From Apostichopus japonicus (Eukaryota > Echinodermata > Holothuroidea > Aspidochirotida > Stichopodidae), in NCBI RefSeq assembly GCF_037975245.1, contig NC_092579.1, positions 24,225,166 to 24,289,165 of the forward strand: a stretch of DNA of 64,000 nt, in the 5' to 3' direction. Below are positions 11,947 to 25,700 of this stretch, piece after piece; within the stretch, counting starts at the first letter, position 1, and every line of letters starts with the position of its first letter. Below the pieces are notes generated by a model, which was given only the letters and a program-made list of their open reading frames with translations, was not told the origin of the DNA and ran no database searches. The position numbers were made by a program, and so were the translations under genes.

Positions 11947-13101
11947 TAAATGATCCAAACTCAATACTACAACCTGGATGGATAGCAGTTTCTTTTGATT
12001 GACCAAGTGTACAACACATCAAAATTAATTTTGTGGCTAAACTCATCCTTTAAGGGTTTGGAATCTGACTGTGGACAAGCTTTGACAGTTTGGTTCTGGT
12101 TTAATTAACATGCCAAACACAGACTCATCACACTTAACATTTCCACCTTTAACATGTCCATGCAAGGAGCACAATGTTTAAACATTGCAGGAAAATGGTA
12201 ATATTACGTTCAATGCTTCATGCAAAATCATCTAAACTTGTGACTTGGCTTTTCACTTCCTTAACATGGCTAGCAGCATTCTAACCCCTTCTTAAAAGTA
12301 ACAAGATGTAGTACTCCACTACGGCAACCCTGTACAATATGAGGACCTCTTGACAACTTGTGCTTCCTAATTCAATTCTAACTTGATATATTTCTATCAC
12401 AGCTATGACATTGTTAAATGGTAAACTGTGGCAGTTGATGCCAGAAGCCTCTCATCCCCTCCTACACTGCTTATGATCCAATAACTTCCTTCTGGGGATG
12501 AGATGTGATCAAACTGTTCACCTACACAGGAACTGCCATATTTCCTCCCCAGTTCTAAGCCCAACATAAAATCCAAGGCTAATGACAATCCACTTTCCTC
12601 TATGACAGAGCTGCCAGGCACCCTCAGCATTTTCTTATTATATGAAATGACAAGAAAGGCTTTCCATCATAGACAACCTACACACATGGCTACAGAATGA
12701 AGCCAGTATAATCTAGATCCATGCTACCTACTATCAAAGAACAAAATGATTCTGATGATTCATCAGGGAGGTCATCTGTATAGCAGGTAAATATGCTAGA
12801 AAAAAAAACTAGAAAGAAAACTCATGATCATGTGTGTTAAAAGGTCAAATTTCAATGATCAAAAGCAATTTTCCCCTCACACTGATATGTCTACACTTTT
12901 CTTATACTCTTGTAGTAATTATCGCTGCACATATGAAGTTTTTGCTGATTGTCTGGGAGTAACTTCGAGGGTCATTAACTCCAGTATAGTACTTGCAGAA
13001 TGTTTCAGCGAGGTTAGCTTTATCAATCATCAATCTTGATGATCTTTACATGATCATCCTACATTTCAACTACTTATTTTTTCCATTAGTTTCAGATAAG
13101 C
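11947..13101. other. No gene confirmed
   Basis: No exon is assigned. A minus-strand open frame of 75 codons at 12,403-12,630 has a protein-like composition (LSLALDFMLGLELGRKYGSS) but no family I recognise and no clear splice partners, so it is listed only as a finding. Confidence 0.35.
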
Positions 13102-14363
13102 TTAAAGGAATTGTCTGGTGGAAGATTTTGATACATTGTCCTTGTAGTTATTATTTTTCTCTTTCTAACCATGTAAAAATTGTCCCCATTCGACATTTTC
13201 TTCTTGTAGAAATCTGGTTTTCAAATTCACCAGTTTCTCACCAAAAGTACCGTTTGTTCGAACGCTTCAATATGGTGTTTGACGTAGTGCTTGCAGATAG
13301 GCAAAACAGGCGACTTGAAGTTAGCACTCCCAATTCCGCAGCAAATTAACTCACGTGTAAGCACATTGAATTGCCTCATATATATAACGTACATACTCGC
13401 GAACGTATATACTACGATGCTCAGTTGGTGTACTTGTATAGCGTTACACATAGTACACTCACACTCAAACCACAGTTCATTAACTGTTCTTCGAACTCGC
13501 TGAAATAAAATTCACGGATCAAAGTAACAGTAAAATGAAACTTATAAAGTATTCGTTAAACCGAAAGATGAAACTTGGCGGGATCGATGTCATCGCAGAA
13601 CTGTCCGATTGTAAACGTTATAGTAGCCTATACACGCGAACATTCTTCGCGCTGGAGCTGGATACCGCGATGTATAAACAACGAAGAGCCTGCTGTTAAA
13701 ACTTATCTTGTGTTACACAAAGACCACGAAACCACCGATCTACTAAATATATTGCGGCTTAAGGAGTTTTTTAAATTATATCTAATTTATAAGAAATTTC
13801 ACCGGAAATTATTGAAGAAATTGATCGAATCGTTGTCAGAGCAGAATATAGCGCTGAAAAGCTTAGGCTTCGCAGAACTGTCCGATTGTCAACGTTTGAG
13901 TACAGCCTACATGAGAACATTTTTCGCGTTGGAGCTGGATAGCGCGATGTATAGCCTGAACAACTCAGAGTCTGCTGTTAAAATTTACCTTGTGTTACAC
14001 AAAGACCACGGAACCACCGCTCAAGTACATGGTGGCTTAAGGAGTATTTGAAAACATATCCAATTTTTAAGAAATTTCACCGGAAATTAAGGAAGAAATT
14101 TATCTGTATACACACGCTGTTTTTGTTGTGATTACCGTATAGGTACTGTGCGGAGGGTGGGTTATGACGCAATCTGCTATGGCAGAGCTGACGTCACGTA
14201 TTGTACTGTTCAAATCATATTTGAAATGTCTATCCATAACGATTAAAAAATCGTTTCTCTGTCAAACGCAACATTAGCGTTCTCATACTTTGACAACATG
14301 TTTGGAAAAATATTTACTATTTTTTTAAGGTAACTTCTTTGGGCCACCAGACAATCCTTTTAA
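13102..14363 (+). mobile_element. TTAA-bounded inverted-repeat element, copy X
   Basis: The left end is TTAA then AGGAATTGTCTGGTGG; the right end is CCACCAGACAATCCTT then TTAA, giving inverted ends of about 16 bp. The subterminal sequence at 13,106-13,335 matches the reverse complement of 16,490-16,709. The right subterminal part (14,095-14,345) matches, again reversed, the left part of copy Y (15,822-16,320). So X and Y are the same element in opposite orientations. TTAA at all four ends fits a piggyBac-type target duplication, or TTAA may simply begin the ends. X has an internal 277-bp tandem duplication. No transposase was recognised. Confidence 0.82.
13594..14105 (+). repeat. Internal 277-bp tandem duplication of copy X
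   Basis: CGCAGAACTGTCCGATTGT begins at 13,594 and again at 13,871. Both units carry GCGCTGGAGCTGGATA-like, CTTGTGTTACACAAAGACCA and AAGAAATTTCACCGGAAATT blocks. A plus-strand open frame of 158 codons (13,575-14,051) spans both units. It reads the units in different frames at their starts, so YLVLHKDH appears twice while the beginnings differ. Copy Y has only a partial single unit and no open frame. I regard the frame as probably non-coding. Confidence 0.75.
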
Positions 14364-15817
14364 AAGAATTAACAAAATTGAAATACCCCACAGACTTTTG
14401 AACAGTACGAACCAGTCGTGAAATCACAGATCATGTTTGTCTGGACTGCCAAAATTGGTAGGCCTGTTTTGTTGTATGTTGTTTCTTAACCAGACAATCA
14501 GAGCCATTTCTGGAAATGAAATATTACCTAGCGTAACACAGAGAAATAGGAGCTTTTCATATTTGTTGATCACTTTAGATCACCAGAGAATATTCTTGGC
14601 ATGTCCTTGTTGAAACTGAGCATGACCAAAGCCAGTACACAAGAGCATCACCCTCTCTGAAACAAAAACCCTACAATTACCTACAACACTCAACAGATTT
14701 CAAACCTTTGACCATGTAGTGCTTGAGAGTACCTCAGACCTTTAAGCTAAAGTTGATCAAAGTCTGGTCACTTTTCTAACAGAATAGAAGGATGGAATCC
14801 TTACATTAATTTTGGCAATAACTTAAAATAATGTAGATAGTTTACAAAAACAAGGGAGGAGCAAAAATAAGTAGGAAAATTTGTATGTTCATGAGAATAT
14901 CATCATAGAAATATGATTCTACACAAAAAGGAGTACATACTCTTCAGATCGAAACACTTGTTAATCTAGCTTTTGATACACCTAACCCAGAAAAAGCAAA
15001 CAGTTTCTGAAGTATATACTTTGTTAAGAATTGAATTCATGTTTTGAAATTGAAATGCAAATGGGAGAATCAAATCACTGTCATAGATTGGTCAGCAACA
15101 ACTTTTAAGGAACTCTGGTAAAGGTAACTTAGAGGATTACTTAGTAACCATACTACATGTTGGATTCTTTAAGAATATTTGGGAAAATGTTCTACTGTAC
15201 CAATAGCAAATCAGAATGTATCCCCTGCATTGTTCATTGGTTGCACCAGTTCAATAACCAAGTGCTGATCAATGAGATCACAATAGAAGATCTGATCAGA
15301 CACAAACCCTATCCTACAAAGATCTACCTCACCTTATATGCAACAAACTCTCCAACAATTTAAGCTGTAATTTTTTTTACCATGTCTGATAAAGAGGTCA
15401 TTGAAAGTCCATTCCACAGCAGCAGCAGTTTTGTAACCTGCACCAAGAGCCTATTTACATATTTCCAACAACAACAATAAGCAAAATATTGACTGCCTTT
15501 AATCAACCCTCTAAGTAGGCCTCATGCTGCTATCTCCCTGGCTGCTGGGTAAAATGCAGCATTCCCTATACTAACTCCACGATCAACAGCAAGCCTTTAC
15601 AGACTATTTAAAAGAGTTAAGCCATGCACAAGCTATCCAACCAGCAATTTTGGCATCTCTGGGTCACAGGGGTCACAAATATTCAAATCTTTATAAATAA
15701 AGGAGATAGATAAGTTTGTAAATTTTCCATCACTACGCTTGCCTGGATCCAGTCAGCAGCTCTGACTGTGGGGTCAACATGCAAGGGTAGTAGTGTCTAC
15801 ACTTAGGTGATCTGTAT
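14364..15817. other. Sequence between the two inverted element copies; no gene seen
   Basis: No exon, RNA gene or transposon motif was recognised. The 68-codon frame at 15,157-15,363 has no family features. Confidence 0.4.
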
Positions 15818-16713
15818 TTAAAGAATTGTCTGGTAGCCCTTAGAAGTTATCTAAGAAACGATTAACAATTTTCCAAACATGTTTTTAAAGTGAAAAAGTA
15901 AGAGGGCCTGACATTTCGATCCTAGCAGGATCTTCTTCAGAGGCTGCATGATAAATTACAGTACCAAAAGGACGAATACAAACCCAGAATACAAACAGTT
16001 TAATGAGCAGGGGGAACAGAAAAGAGACAGATGTAAGAGGATTAGTAGACAAGGGATGGGGGGATGGGGGGGGGAAGAGGAGAGGTAGGAGATAAATTAG
16101 GTTTTAGGTTAAGTATGAGAATGCTAATATTGAATTTGACAGAGAAACTAATTTTTAATCGTTTAGGATGGATATTTCAAATATACTTTGAACATTAGCG
16201 AATGTGACGTCATCTGGGCAAATGCAGATTGCGAGGCAACCTATGCTGCATACAGTTCCTACAGTAATCACAACAAAAACCGCATTTGATTACAGATTAA
16301 TTTCTTCCTTATTTTTGTTTACGTTGCACTGTCCATCTCCATGTTCGCATGTAGGCTACTGTAAAGTTTACAATCAAAAAACGGTTCTACGAAGCTTAAG
16401 CTCCCAGTACTACATGCAACTAGGCAGGTAAGCGAAGGTCTTCTGTGGAACAATGCCTCAGTTCCAGACATTCGGATGTAGTAATTTTATGTGGAAATGG
16501 AAGTGCTAACTTCAAGTTGCTCGTTTTGCCTATTTGCCCGCATTACATCATTCATCAATTGATGTGTTCGAACAAACGTTGCTTTTGGTGAGAAACTGGT
16601 GGATTTGAAAACCAGATTTCTACAAGAAGAAAAGTCAAATGGGGACAAAGAAAGAGAAAAATAAGAACTATGAGGACAATGTATCAATATCTTCCACCAG
16701 ACAATTCCTTTAA
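15818..16713 (-). mobile_element. TTAA-bounded inverted-repeat element, copy Y
   Basis: The ends are TTAA-AGAATTGTCTGGT on the left and CCACCAGACAATTCCT-TTAA on the right. The element is the reverse orientation of copy X and shorter, lacking most of the internal duplication. About 200 bp (roughly 15,900-16,105) is not shared with X and looks like a later insertion. Shared blocks include TTTGACAGAGAAAC, TTTTTAATCG, TGACGTCA and AATCACAACAAAAAC. Confidence 0.82.
15900..16105. mobile_element. Insertion with GATCCTAGCAGGATC hairpin inside copy Y
   Basis: This stretch interrupts homology with copy X. It begins with a CATTTCGATCCTAGCAGGAT-type sequence followed by CTTCTTCAGAGGC; GATCCT-AGC-AGGATC is a 6-bp perfect stem. 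Similar 'TTTCGA...CTTCTTCAG' blocks are widespread in invertebrate repeats, but I cannot name the family. The right part is a purine-rich GGGATGGGGGGATGGGGG tract. Confidence 0.5.
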
Positions 16714-19700
16714 CCTGATAGATGAAATCTCATTAAGATATTGTGGGTGGATAAATCCAGGTCCAGGTGATAGAACAATATTACTGTACATATCATTAAG
16801 TAAGAAGTCTAGAAGAAATCTGAGAGCATTTAAGATATTTCATTCCTAGTTGCAATTCAACATTGATACATGTACTGTAGATGGTAACTATGAGGTTTAC
16901 TGCTCAGTAGCAATTAATGTATATAGTGCTCAATATTTGTCAAAACAGTTAGAAAGGAGGATCATGGTTTCATGATGCCATGCACTGTGAGCTGAAGACC
17001 AAGTGCAGTCACAAATCATATATGTATAGCCACTGAGATGCTCTGTGTGTATGCTTAGAGAGATCTATTGATTAGTTAAATCAAAACTCATAGATAAATC
17101 AAAACATCTGTATCTTTCAATTAAGTACTCTTGAAAATATTCAAGGTCTCTTTACATAAATTTAATAGTTTGATGGATATACAGAGATATTAGGTTAAAC
17201 TGTAGTAGTATGAATTACAACTTGATTCTGAACAGAAAGCAAGCCCAATGACACTCACAGACAGTGACAACACTGACTAACTAAAACGGCTTCAACAAAG
17301 CAAATTGAAGACTTCATGCACTATTTTCAATCTCCAAATTGACAAAAGCAAATTATATCTGTCAATTTCCATGGCACTATGCATGTTATATGACAATTGC
17401 ATGTATGTTGGCAGGTACATAACATGCACCAGAATACAACAAGCGTTGACTTCTGAAAGGACTTATGGTTCCTTACTTCCTATCAAGAACAACTTTGAAG
17501 AAAACTGATATAATTGTATCTTAATGATATTGCAATCACTTTCACAGGATTTAAATTCATGTCTTTATCCAAAACTCTTCCTCTACAAGTCTACATGATT
17601 TGAATTACTCTCCTAATAATCAAATGGATCCATAAAAGTCACTAAAGCATTTTAACTAAAACATTACTTTACTTCTTCCAAGTACATGTGGGCAGCGTTG
17701 ACATTACTCCCAATCAGCAGCTCCCAAGCTCGGCAGTACACGAAACAATGACAATTTGATTTTAGACCCTGTGATCAGTATCAGGCCGCTTACAATCACC
17801 AAACAAGAAGTTGCGGTTTGTTTATTAGAAGAAAACATGCAAATCAACAGCTGTGTGACATGCAGCACTGCTATTAATGTGTCAAAGTATGCACGTAACA
17901 AACAACCCAGAGTTGCTTTTATGTTACATATTTAACACAGAATTAATGCAATCTATCGCATGGTCCAAATTACAGGGTCTGTCACATGTTTACCCTACAA
18001 ATCTGTGAGTGTGGGGTCCAACACTGTGCCTGTTATCAATTGTACACAGGGCTATGAAGAAGGATCAAGAAGTACCCCAGTGACCATTTATTGGTGCATT
18101 AGTGAATAGTCCAATAAAGTCCAGTATTAATGAATCACCATATATACAAGAGTTTAAACAATTAAAGATAACATGTCTAATCTTCCATGATCCTTGCGTC
18201 CATCACTTATATTGCGTGCATGATACAGAACAGAGTGCACTTGTAAACTACTGTGCATGATTGTACATAGTATGGAGTTGCTCAGGGCAAGATTCCAAAC
18301 ATAGCAACTTCTTCTGCATTGGGCCATTTTACTACCTCAGATGACTTTTCACCTGTGCCAATAACATAACATAGCAAGCATAACATAGCAAGGATTAATG
18401 ATGAGGCATCTACATACCAAGTATAACATTCATCAAAGTAGGACTTATGTTTCTATAAAGGTTTTTAGGTTATGACCACTTATGACCACCCAATATGACC
18501 AGTGACCTCCACAAAGACTGCTAGAAATTTAGCAATCTTTAAAGAGCACCTACTACCCTATAATGATACTGTAGGCTGCTGTTGTTGAGTAAACTTGTAT
18601 ACAAGGTTTTCATATTTTGGCCACTGGGGATCTCAAATGCTCTTTTCTATCACCAATAACAGGTACAGACTCAGAAAGGTGCATTTACTATTATCATACC
18701 AAATCTAAAGTTCATCAGGCAACCTAGGCATGATGCGCCAAAAGTTTATTATAGGCCTTCGTTTAAGAAATAACAATTATCTACATTTGGCATCAAGCAC
18801 AACAAAAGTGGAATCCCTATCTCCTTGTATACAGTGGAGTAGTATTGTCTGGTGTTACAGAGGCATACAAACATCCTTGATTACAGAAAAATATGGATTC
18901 CTGTCCTTTTCTTTAATGGTTTGCAAATTGGCAGATGAACTCTGCTGTTAAAACTGCAGAAAACTTTCAAGTGTACCACAGCTACTGTACTATTGGATAA
19001 TATTACCACCGAGGAAACAATCATTTCATCAATCTTGAGATTAAGGTAAATATTGACACAGAGTTTTTAAACCCCATCAAACAGAGTGACCCTTGTTATG
19101 CAAAAAATGCAAGGATTCAATTGGAGGGTCTGTTTTGCAAACTTCATCTACCTCCACTGGGAGTAAAGTTTGGCCTATGATCAAATATACAAACACAAAT
19201 GTAGGGCAACAATTGTATATAGCATAGAGAAAATACACACACAGGTTCTATACCAAAACTGTTATGCTACTGCAGACTACCGTAACCTGTGCATAAAAAG
19301 GGTACTTTAGCTTTCTGTTGAACCACACAGCCATTTCGCCTTGAACAAAAATCAACATTATGAACCTGCATGGTGCCCTGTTAACTATCTTATGCAGGAA
19401 TCATTTGTTGATTAATACCTCCTTGAGGTCAGTTTTCTAACTGATATCACATCCAAATAAAAGTCAGAGCAGGGAGTTGTTATGGAATGACTGCCTGGTC
19501 ACAATTGTTAACAATTGGGAAAGGACAGAAGAACAAGAATGGAGGAAAAGGGAAATCCCTGAGGCCGGGTGTTCACAACTTCACCTCTATCTGTTATTCA
19601 AATCTTAGGACAATTCATTCTGGAGATGGGACAAACCTTCATCAACCAGTGCGATCTACATCTGTCTTTCTTGCCACTGATCATGTAGAATTCTAGCAAA

Positions 19701-22700
19701 AAAAACAATTCTGCCAAACTTTTCAAAATAGTAGGCAATGATTACAACATAAACAAATTTGTTTTATCATGTTAACTAAATGTTGAAAATGTTTAAAAGC
19801 TAAATATGTAAACAATAGATAAATTTTGCAATGTGTTCACTCTCTGCATATGAACTATTGCCAGGTGCCTTTTGCAAGGAAGTTCACATAATACTATGTA
19901 CTTACTTAGTGGGCAGTAGGCTATTAGACAACAATTACATATTAGGAGATACTGCTAACCATTGTAGAGCTTTCATAATGGTTCCAAGGTTCCAACTGCC
20001 CTGACCCACATGTGTCCAACTTGCTTTCAAACCGTGAATTAGGTCGTATAAACATCATTAATATAATAAACGTGCATGCAGAGCTGTACAAATCACTGTA
20101 CCCTGGTTTAGTTTTCACTGAGTAAGCCTTGACCTATGGTTGACCATAACTTAGGAAAAGCACTGGTTGTGTTACCTATAGACAATGTCATTCCATGAAA
20201 CTTCTTTGGTCAGTCAGTATAGTGATTTAACACAGCTCAAATCTTACCGTGCAGTGAAGTACAAGTTTGATCTTGAGTGGCTTACTGTTAGTTTTCAACT
20301 AGGAATAACTGATGTTTCAGCTACTTTACATTGAATAAGATACCTGCAAATTGTCACACAAGCAGTGAAAGTAACCCAGCCTACAGTAAAGTCTGGCTTT
20401 TCTAATTCTGTATGATTGACCATGCATGACTATATGCTACTGCACAGTGCACATTAATCTCCATTGTACTGTATGTTTCATCACACAACAAAGTACCTTC
20501 TGCACTTGCAGGCAATCTAATAGCTATACAGACCTAACATATATATTTTAAATGTTTATTGTCATGCACCCTGAATGCAGTTCAAAAAGAGAGTAAACAA
20601 CACATTCAATGGTTCAATCCAAACTTTTCAAAGCAGGTTTATTTCTTACAACAAGAAACATTGTGAGCATTGACACAGCAGGCTAACTGAGAAAATTCAG
20701 TTTTTATTGCACATAAAATTATGACTACACAATGTAGACAAGTGGTACTGATGTTTTCCCCAGTGAAATGGGATGTTGCCCTGCTTACTTCTATATGCTA
20801 CACCAACATGTCATTAAATCAAGGCTTTTGGGGAGTAACTACACCATAGTGCTCAGCATGTGTCACAAAGTTTCAACCAGCAAAAGCTACCTCCCATGAC
20901 TGAGGTCATCATCAGGAGCCATAGAATGGATTAATCTACAAAGCAATAGAAATTAAACTTAAACCTGACACCAGAGAATGATTCACATATGAATATACAA
21001 ATATTTGAAATAACCTACAAAACTCAGTATTGCCAAGACAAGTGTCATTATCTTATCAGGTTCAAGGAAGAGATCTGGCTAAACAGTAGCAGGTTCCAAC
21101 AACAACAGTGAACATTTAGTGGCTGCCATGCCCAGTTGACATATGTGTAGTACATTACACACAGGTCTGTCAATAATTCAGTGTCCTTAGATTGAAAGCA
21201 GGTCTGGGTGTAGGGCTAAGGTCAGATTCTGGGTCCCCCCCACCCCCAGCTATTTTAGCAACTGTCTACTAATTAATTTACTTATTTAGCCCATGTAGTT
21301 TCCATCGTCCAGTTCTTCAGTGTTATCGGTTTGATTAATAGTGGGTTAGTTAACCCAAAGGTACACTTTTGTAGAAGGGTTATCAGATGTAACCGACTTA
21401 ATTCTCATCTATATCATACTCAGTCATAGTTAAATCCTATATGCGTCACAACCGACAATGTTAGCATGCCACTGTTCTGAGCACAATCTTCACAGCATTT
21501 AGTTTATTAATAAGTGTTGTAATGTTGTAGAATTGTTATGTATCATTTATCTTGTTCACAGTTTTACCACACAAATACAAGTGAGGAATCATTAAAAAGA
21601 AAGGTTACGCCTGTCTTCGTCTCATTTATGGTAAGCTGGTTATCTAGCGACACATATCCAACAAGCAGTGAGGGCAGCACTGTGGCAATGGAGATGGGTG
21701 TAGATTAGCATATGGAATTGTGCCAATAGAACCTACTTTACAGCAATAGCATCGCTATTTAATATTACATTTTTCACTATTTAGCTAGATGTAATCCCTT
21801 ACACTTGTTTATACACTTGTGAATACACATCCAACCAAATAGTCATTTTTTTAGTAGTACTGTAGATGGCTAGCTTAAACCAATGAATTAAAGTTTAACT
21901 ATTAGATTTGTTTGGCACTAAATTTTATGCAATCCCTTTACTTGAACTAATCATACTCTGGAACCATGGAAAGCTTGTTAGTACACATCATAACCAACTT
22001 ACTTGATGCCTCACTTCTAATGTATTCCTATCAACATACTCCTACACGTTTCAATTGTTGTGATTCAACACTTAACAATCTGAGTCACATAAATAGGGGA
22101 TTATGCAATGGTATAAATAGATCAACCATGCAATATTGACATCATAATCAAATTCTAAAATGCAGAACGTAGTAATTTTTGCTATGTCAGTTTCAACACT
22201 ACAACCCAGTATAGGGAGGGGCATAAGCCTGAGTTGAAAGTTAGCCAAGCATGCCATGTACTATGAATACAAAAAAAACAGACCAAAGAACACTCTGTGA
22301 CCTGTGCAAAGTGATGAAAAGGTTGCGAAACACACTCCGAACAACACTGCAAATGCAGTGTTGCAGAAAGAAATAGCCAGATGTTAAGTTACTATAAATA
22401 ACTGTGATTCTGTATGGTCGCAATGGTTATAATAGTGCTAAAATATGATTTTAGCATTCTCTTTGTTTTATTAGGATTGGAATATATTTACCTTGTAAAC
22501 TCATTCAAGTATGAGCAAATATCTATCCAGTAATCCCACACTTCATTTCATACAACACAATAACACATACACATTTATAATCCATGGCCTTCTTGTTTAA
22601 TCTGAGTACTGCATAGTCAGAAATGGCTTCCCTATATGACGCACAATCACGGTAACACGATGAGATACTTCTGCTTTTAAATTCTTTCCCTTTCAATTAA

Positions 22701-25700
22701 TAATGAGTAATTGCAAAGTCCAAACAAAAAATTGCACCTTTGCTTAGTATCAAATAAACAATCTGATTTGAAAATGTTAACAGCTGAATGCACACACAAG
22801 TGATTTTTGACCATGGAGCTATAAACCTGGGAGCTCCATGGTTTGACCCACTCAATTATTTCAGAGGGAAAGTGGCTCATCATGAAAATGTTATACATGA
22901 GGCTGCCTACCATTGCTGAAAAAGATGATTTAGGCTATAAAGGTGTGTCCAGATCGGAATGCTTCATAAATCAATTCTAAGTTTTGCCCCTTTACAAGTC
23001 ATTGAGGTGATGGGCATTCAATTCAGTGATGAGTTAATTAAAGAAAGTATTATTTATCTTCTCTCTCCTGCCCACCCCCCCCCCCCCCTCTGATATGTCT
23101 CTGACAGGAATGAGGAAGAAAAGAGCACTTTCAAAATTCTATTTGATTCCTGTACAGGTGGAACTAAACGACAACAAATACTTCAAGTTCAAACACATCT
23201 AAGTTATATAAATAAAAACATATCTTGCCACTGACACTTAGAAATATTGATGACAAAATGCTACCAAAATAACCCTTCTCAGCAATAACATGTGGCTAAC
23301 AGATATTATCAGCGGGCCTCAACCAAATGTCAAGACAAGACTGAGAGAGGTTTGAATTCCAGAGCCTCTTCTACCTCCACAGCAACTTTGTAAACATAGT
23401 CCTGTCTCTGAGGACCAGCATGGTGCCTATGAAAGTTCACTTGGTCAGATACTGTTAATGGGGAACTCCAGTTAATTTTATATTCAAGATGACAACCAGC
23501 AGCGATAGAAGTAACAATCAGACATCATCTCTCTCGGGAAATCCAAAACAAAATTGTTGAAATGACTTTGCCTTGGGTATATAACACATACTAAGTCTGT
23601 GCAGCACACTGGAGATGGCAATGGTTCTGGGCATATATATTCACTTTCGGTTCTTACACAACAGAACAACAGTAGAACAGAGAACAGAGTATGTTAGATA
23701 ATAACCTGGGAAGCCAAGCACATGGAGTAGAATGAACACAAACACAAAGTGAAAATGGTAAAAGTGGCATTTATTTACAGTATGATGTGGAAGTACAGTA
23801 TCCTTACTTGTTGGTGATGATGTCATAAAGGCACTGGCTCAAACTTTTCATACTTTTCTTAGCTTTGATCTATTCATGACTGGTTAAGGCAACTTATTTG
23901 TTTGCATCAAATTATTTGTTACTTGCTATTAAAGCAGATGTGAGTTACATTCAACTGAGAAAAAAAACATTGGTAATTTACTTTTGGGTAAACACTAAAA
24001 CTATGGTTCATTGGACATCTAATAATGAGGGCAACGCATTTGCAGTGACATAGAAAAACAACGGCTAAATATAGCACTAAACAAAGGTACGTGGACAGTA
24101 ACCATTATGATTTCATAAACACACTTGTATCATAGTGATATAGCAACAACCAATTCATGGCAATAAAGTGAAGTAAAAAATAAACCAACTATTCTATCCT
24201 TCAAACTTAGGCAGAGATATATATATGTATTATGTACACTCAACAGCTCAACACTGGCTTTAATGACTCCTTAACAAACTTTGTTTATGAACGCTGATCT
24301 TAGGTTTGACTTTATTGGCCAAATCTTATAAAAAAAAAAAAGTATCCTATTCTATGATAAAACTTTGTGTTGGCAGTATTATGACCAATTTGTGAAACTT
24401 GTTTTTGTCAGCGACCACTTTAAATGGGAATTAACTATTTAATCGGGTTTGCACCTTGCACATACTTAATATGAAAATTTTGCCATGTGCGACGGAGGTT
24501 GTTCACAAATTTCACGGAGTAATTTTCTTCTGTTCGATGGAAAAGTTTCAATGGAAACAGCAAATTTACTTCATAATATTGCCTTATTTCTATTAACCAA
24601 GAGTGGTATGAGCTTGAGCCTTGAGAACTAAACTAATGGGATTATATTCATCAAAATCTCATGAAATACTTGGACTAGGCTGTTAGTGCTATCTTAATGT
24701 TAAAGAAGAAGAAAACCAAGGTACCTTTGTAGCCATGACAGAATGCAACATCTTTGCTGACGTTAATTGGAAACAGACAAAATCGATGAAACCATTGTGT
24801 TAAATGAGTCTCTGCAATGTTTGACTTTGATATCTACTTTCTTTTGGCAGTTGAAGTTTAAATTGTCTACAGTATGTCCAACAAAGATTTGTTCCTGAGA
24901 AGCATTTATGCAGTGATATCGTTAGCATAAGTTACAAGAACTCAATTTCGTGTTGGCTTTTGTAGAACGTACAAGTACAGAGGGTAAAACAATATTATTC
25001 GTGGCAAGTCAATTTGGTCACATGTGTAGAAGTTAAGTCATACTTCCCAATGATGTTTATCAATAATTAGTTTGATAATAAAGGTGTCTCATAACGCTTC
25101 TTCGGCTTTATTATGCAGAAATTTTGTGTGAACTCTTAGAAGTAGTCAAAGGTTTATCCAGCAATAATGTTGACATGTGAATAACATTTTTTACAGTGTA
25201 AAATTTGCTGCAAATAATTGATCAAGATTCAAAAGATGCTGATAAATAAAACATAAACATTTGTTTCCTTGTCTGCTTGGCACCTCTAGTTATATAGTTA
25301 GTTGGCATAGCCACCATCTTCTAACAAGTTTAAAACAAACACGAGCATGTAGGGGAAACTTCAAACCGTGTTGCTGGTATATCCACTGACATGCCGGACT
25401 GACATCGTAAAGAATACACGCCTGATATAGTGATACTTCAAATGCAAGACAAAGATATTTTAGGCTTTTATGCTGAATCCCACTATCTTAGAGATGAAAT
25501 TGATAAGCCTGCCCTACCCATTAATAAAACACATTTATGCTCCAGAATATAACCAAATCAATTCTAATAGATCGCAATCACAGTAAAGGCATACTTCAAC
25601 GCTTGGTACAGTCTGACACAAATTTGATTTATTACTTTTGTTTTCATATGGCATCATTATTTTGCACATTGCTGACACATTTTGTACATAGCATCATTGA

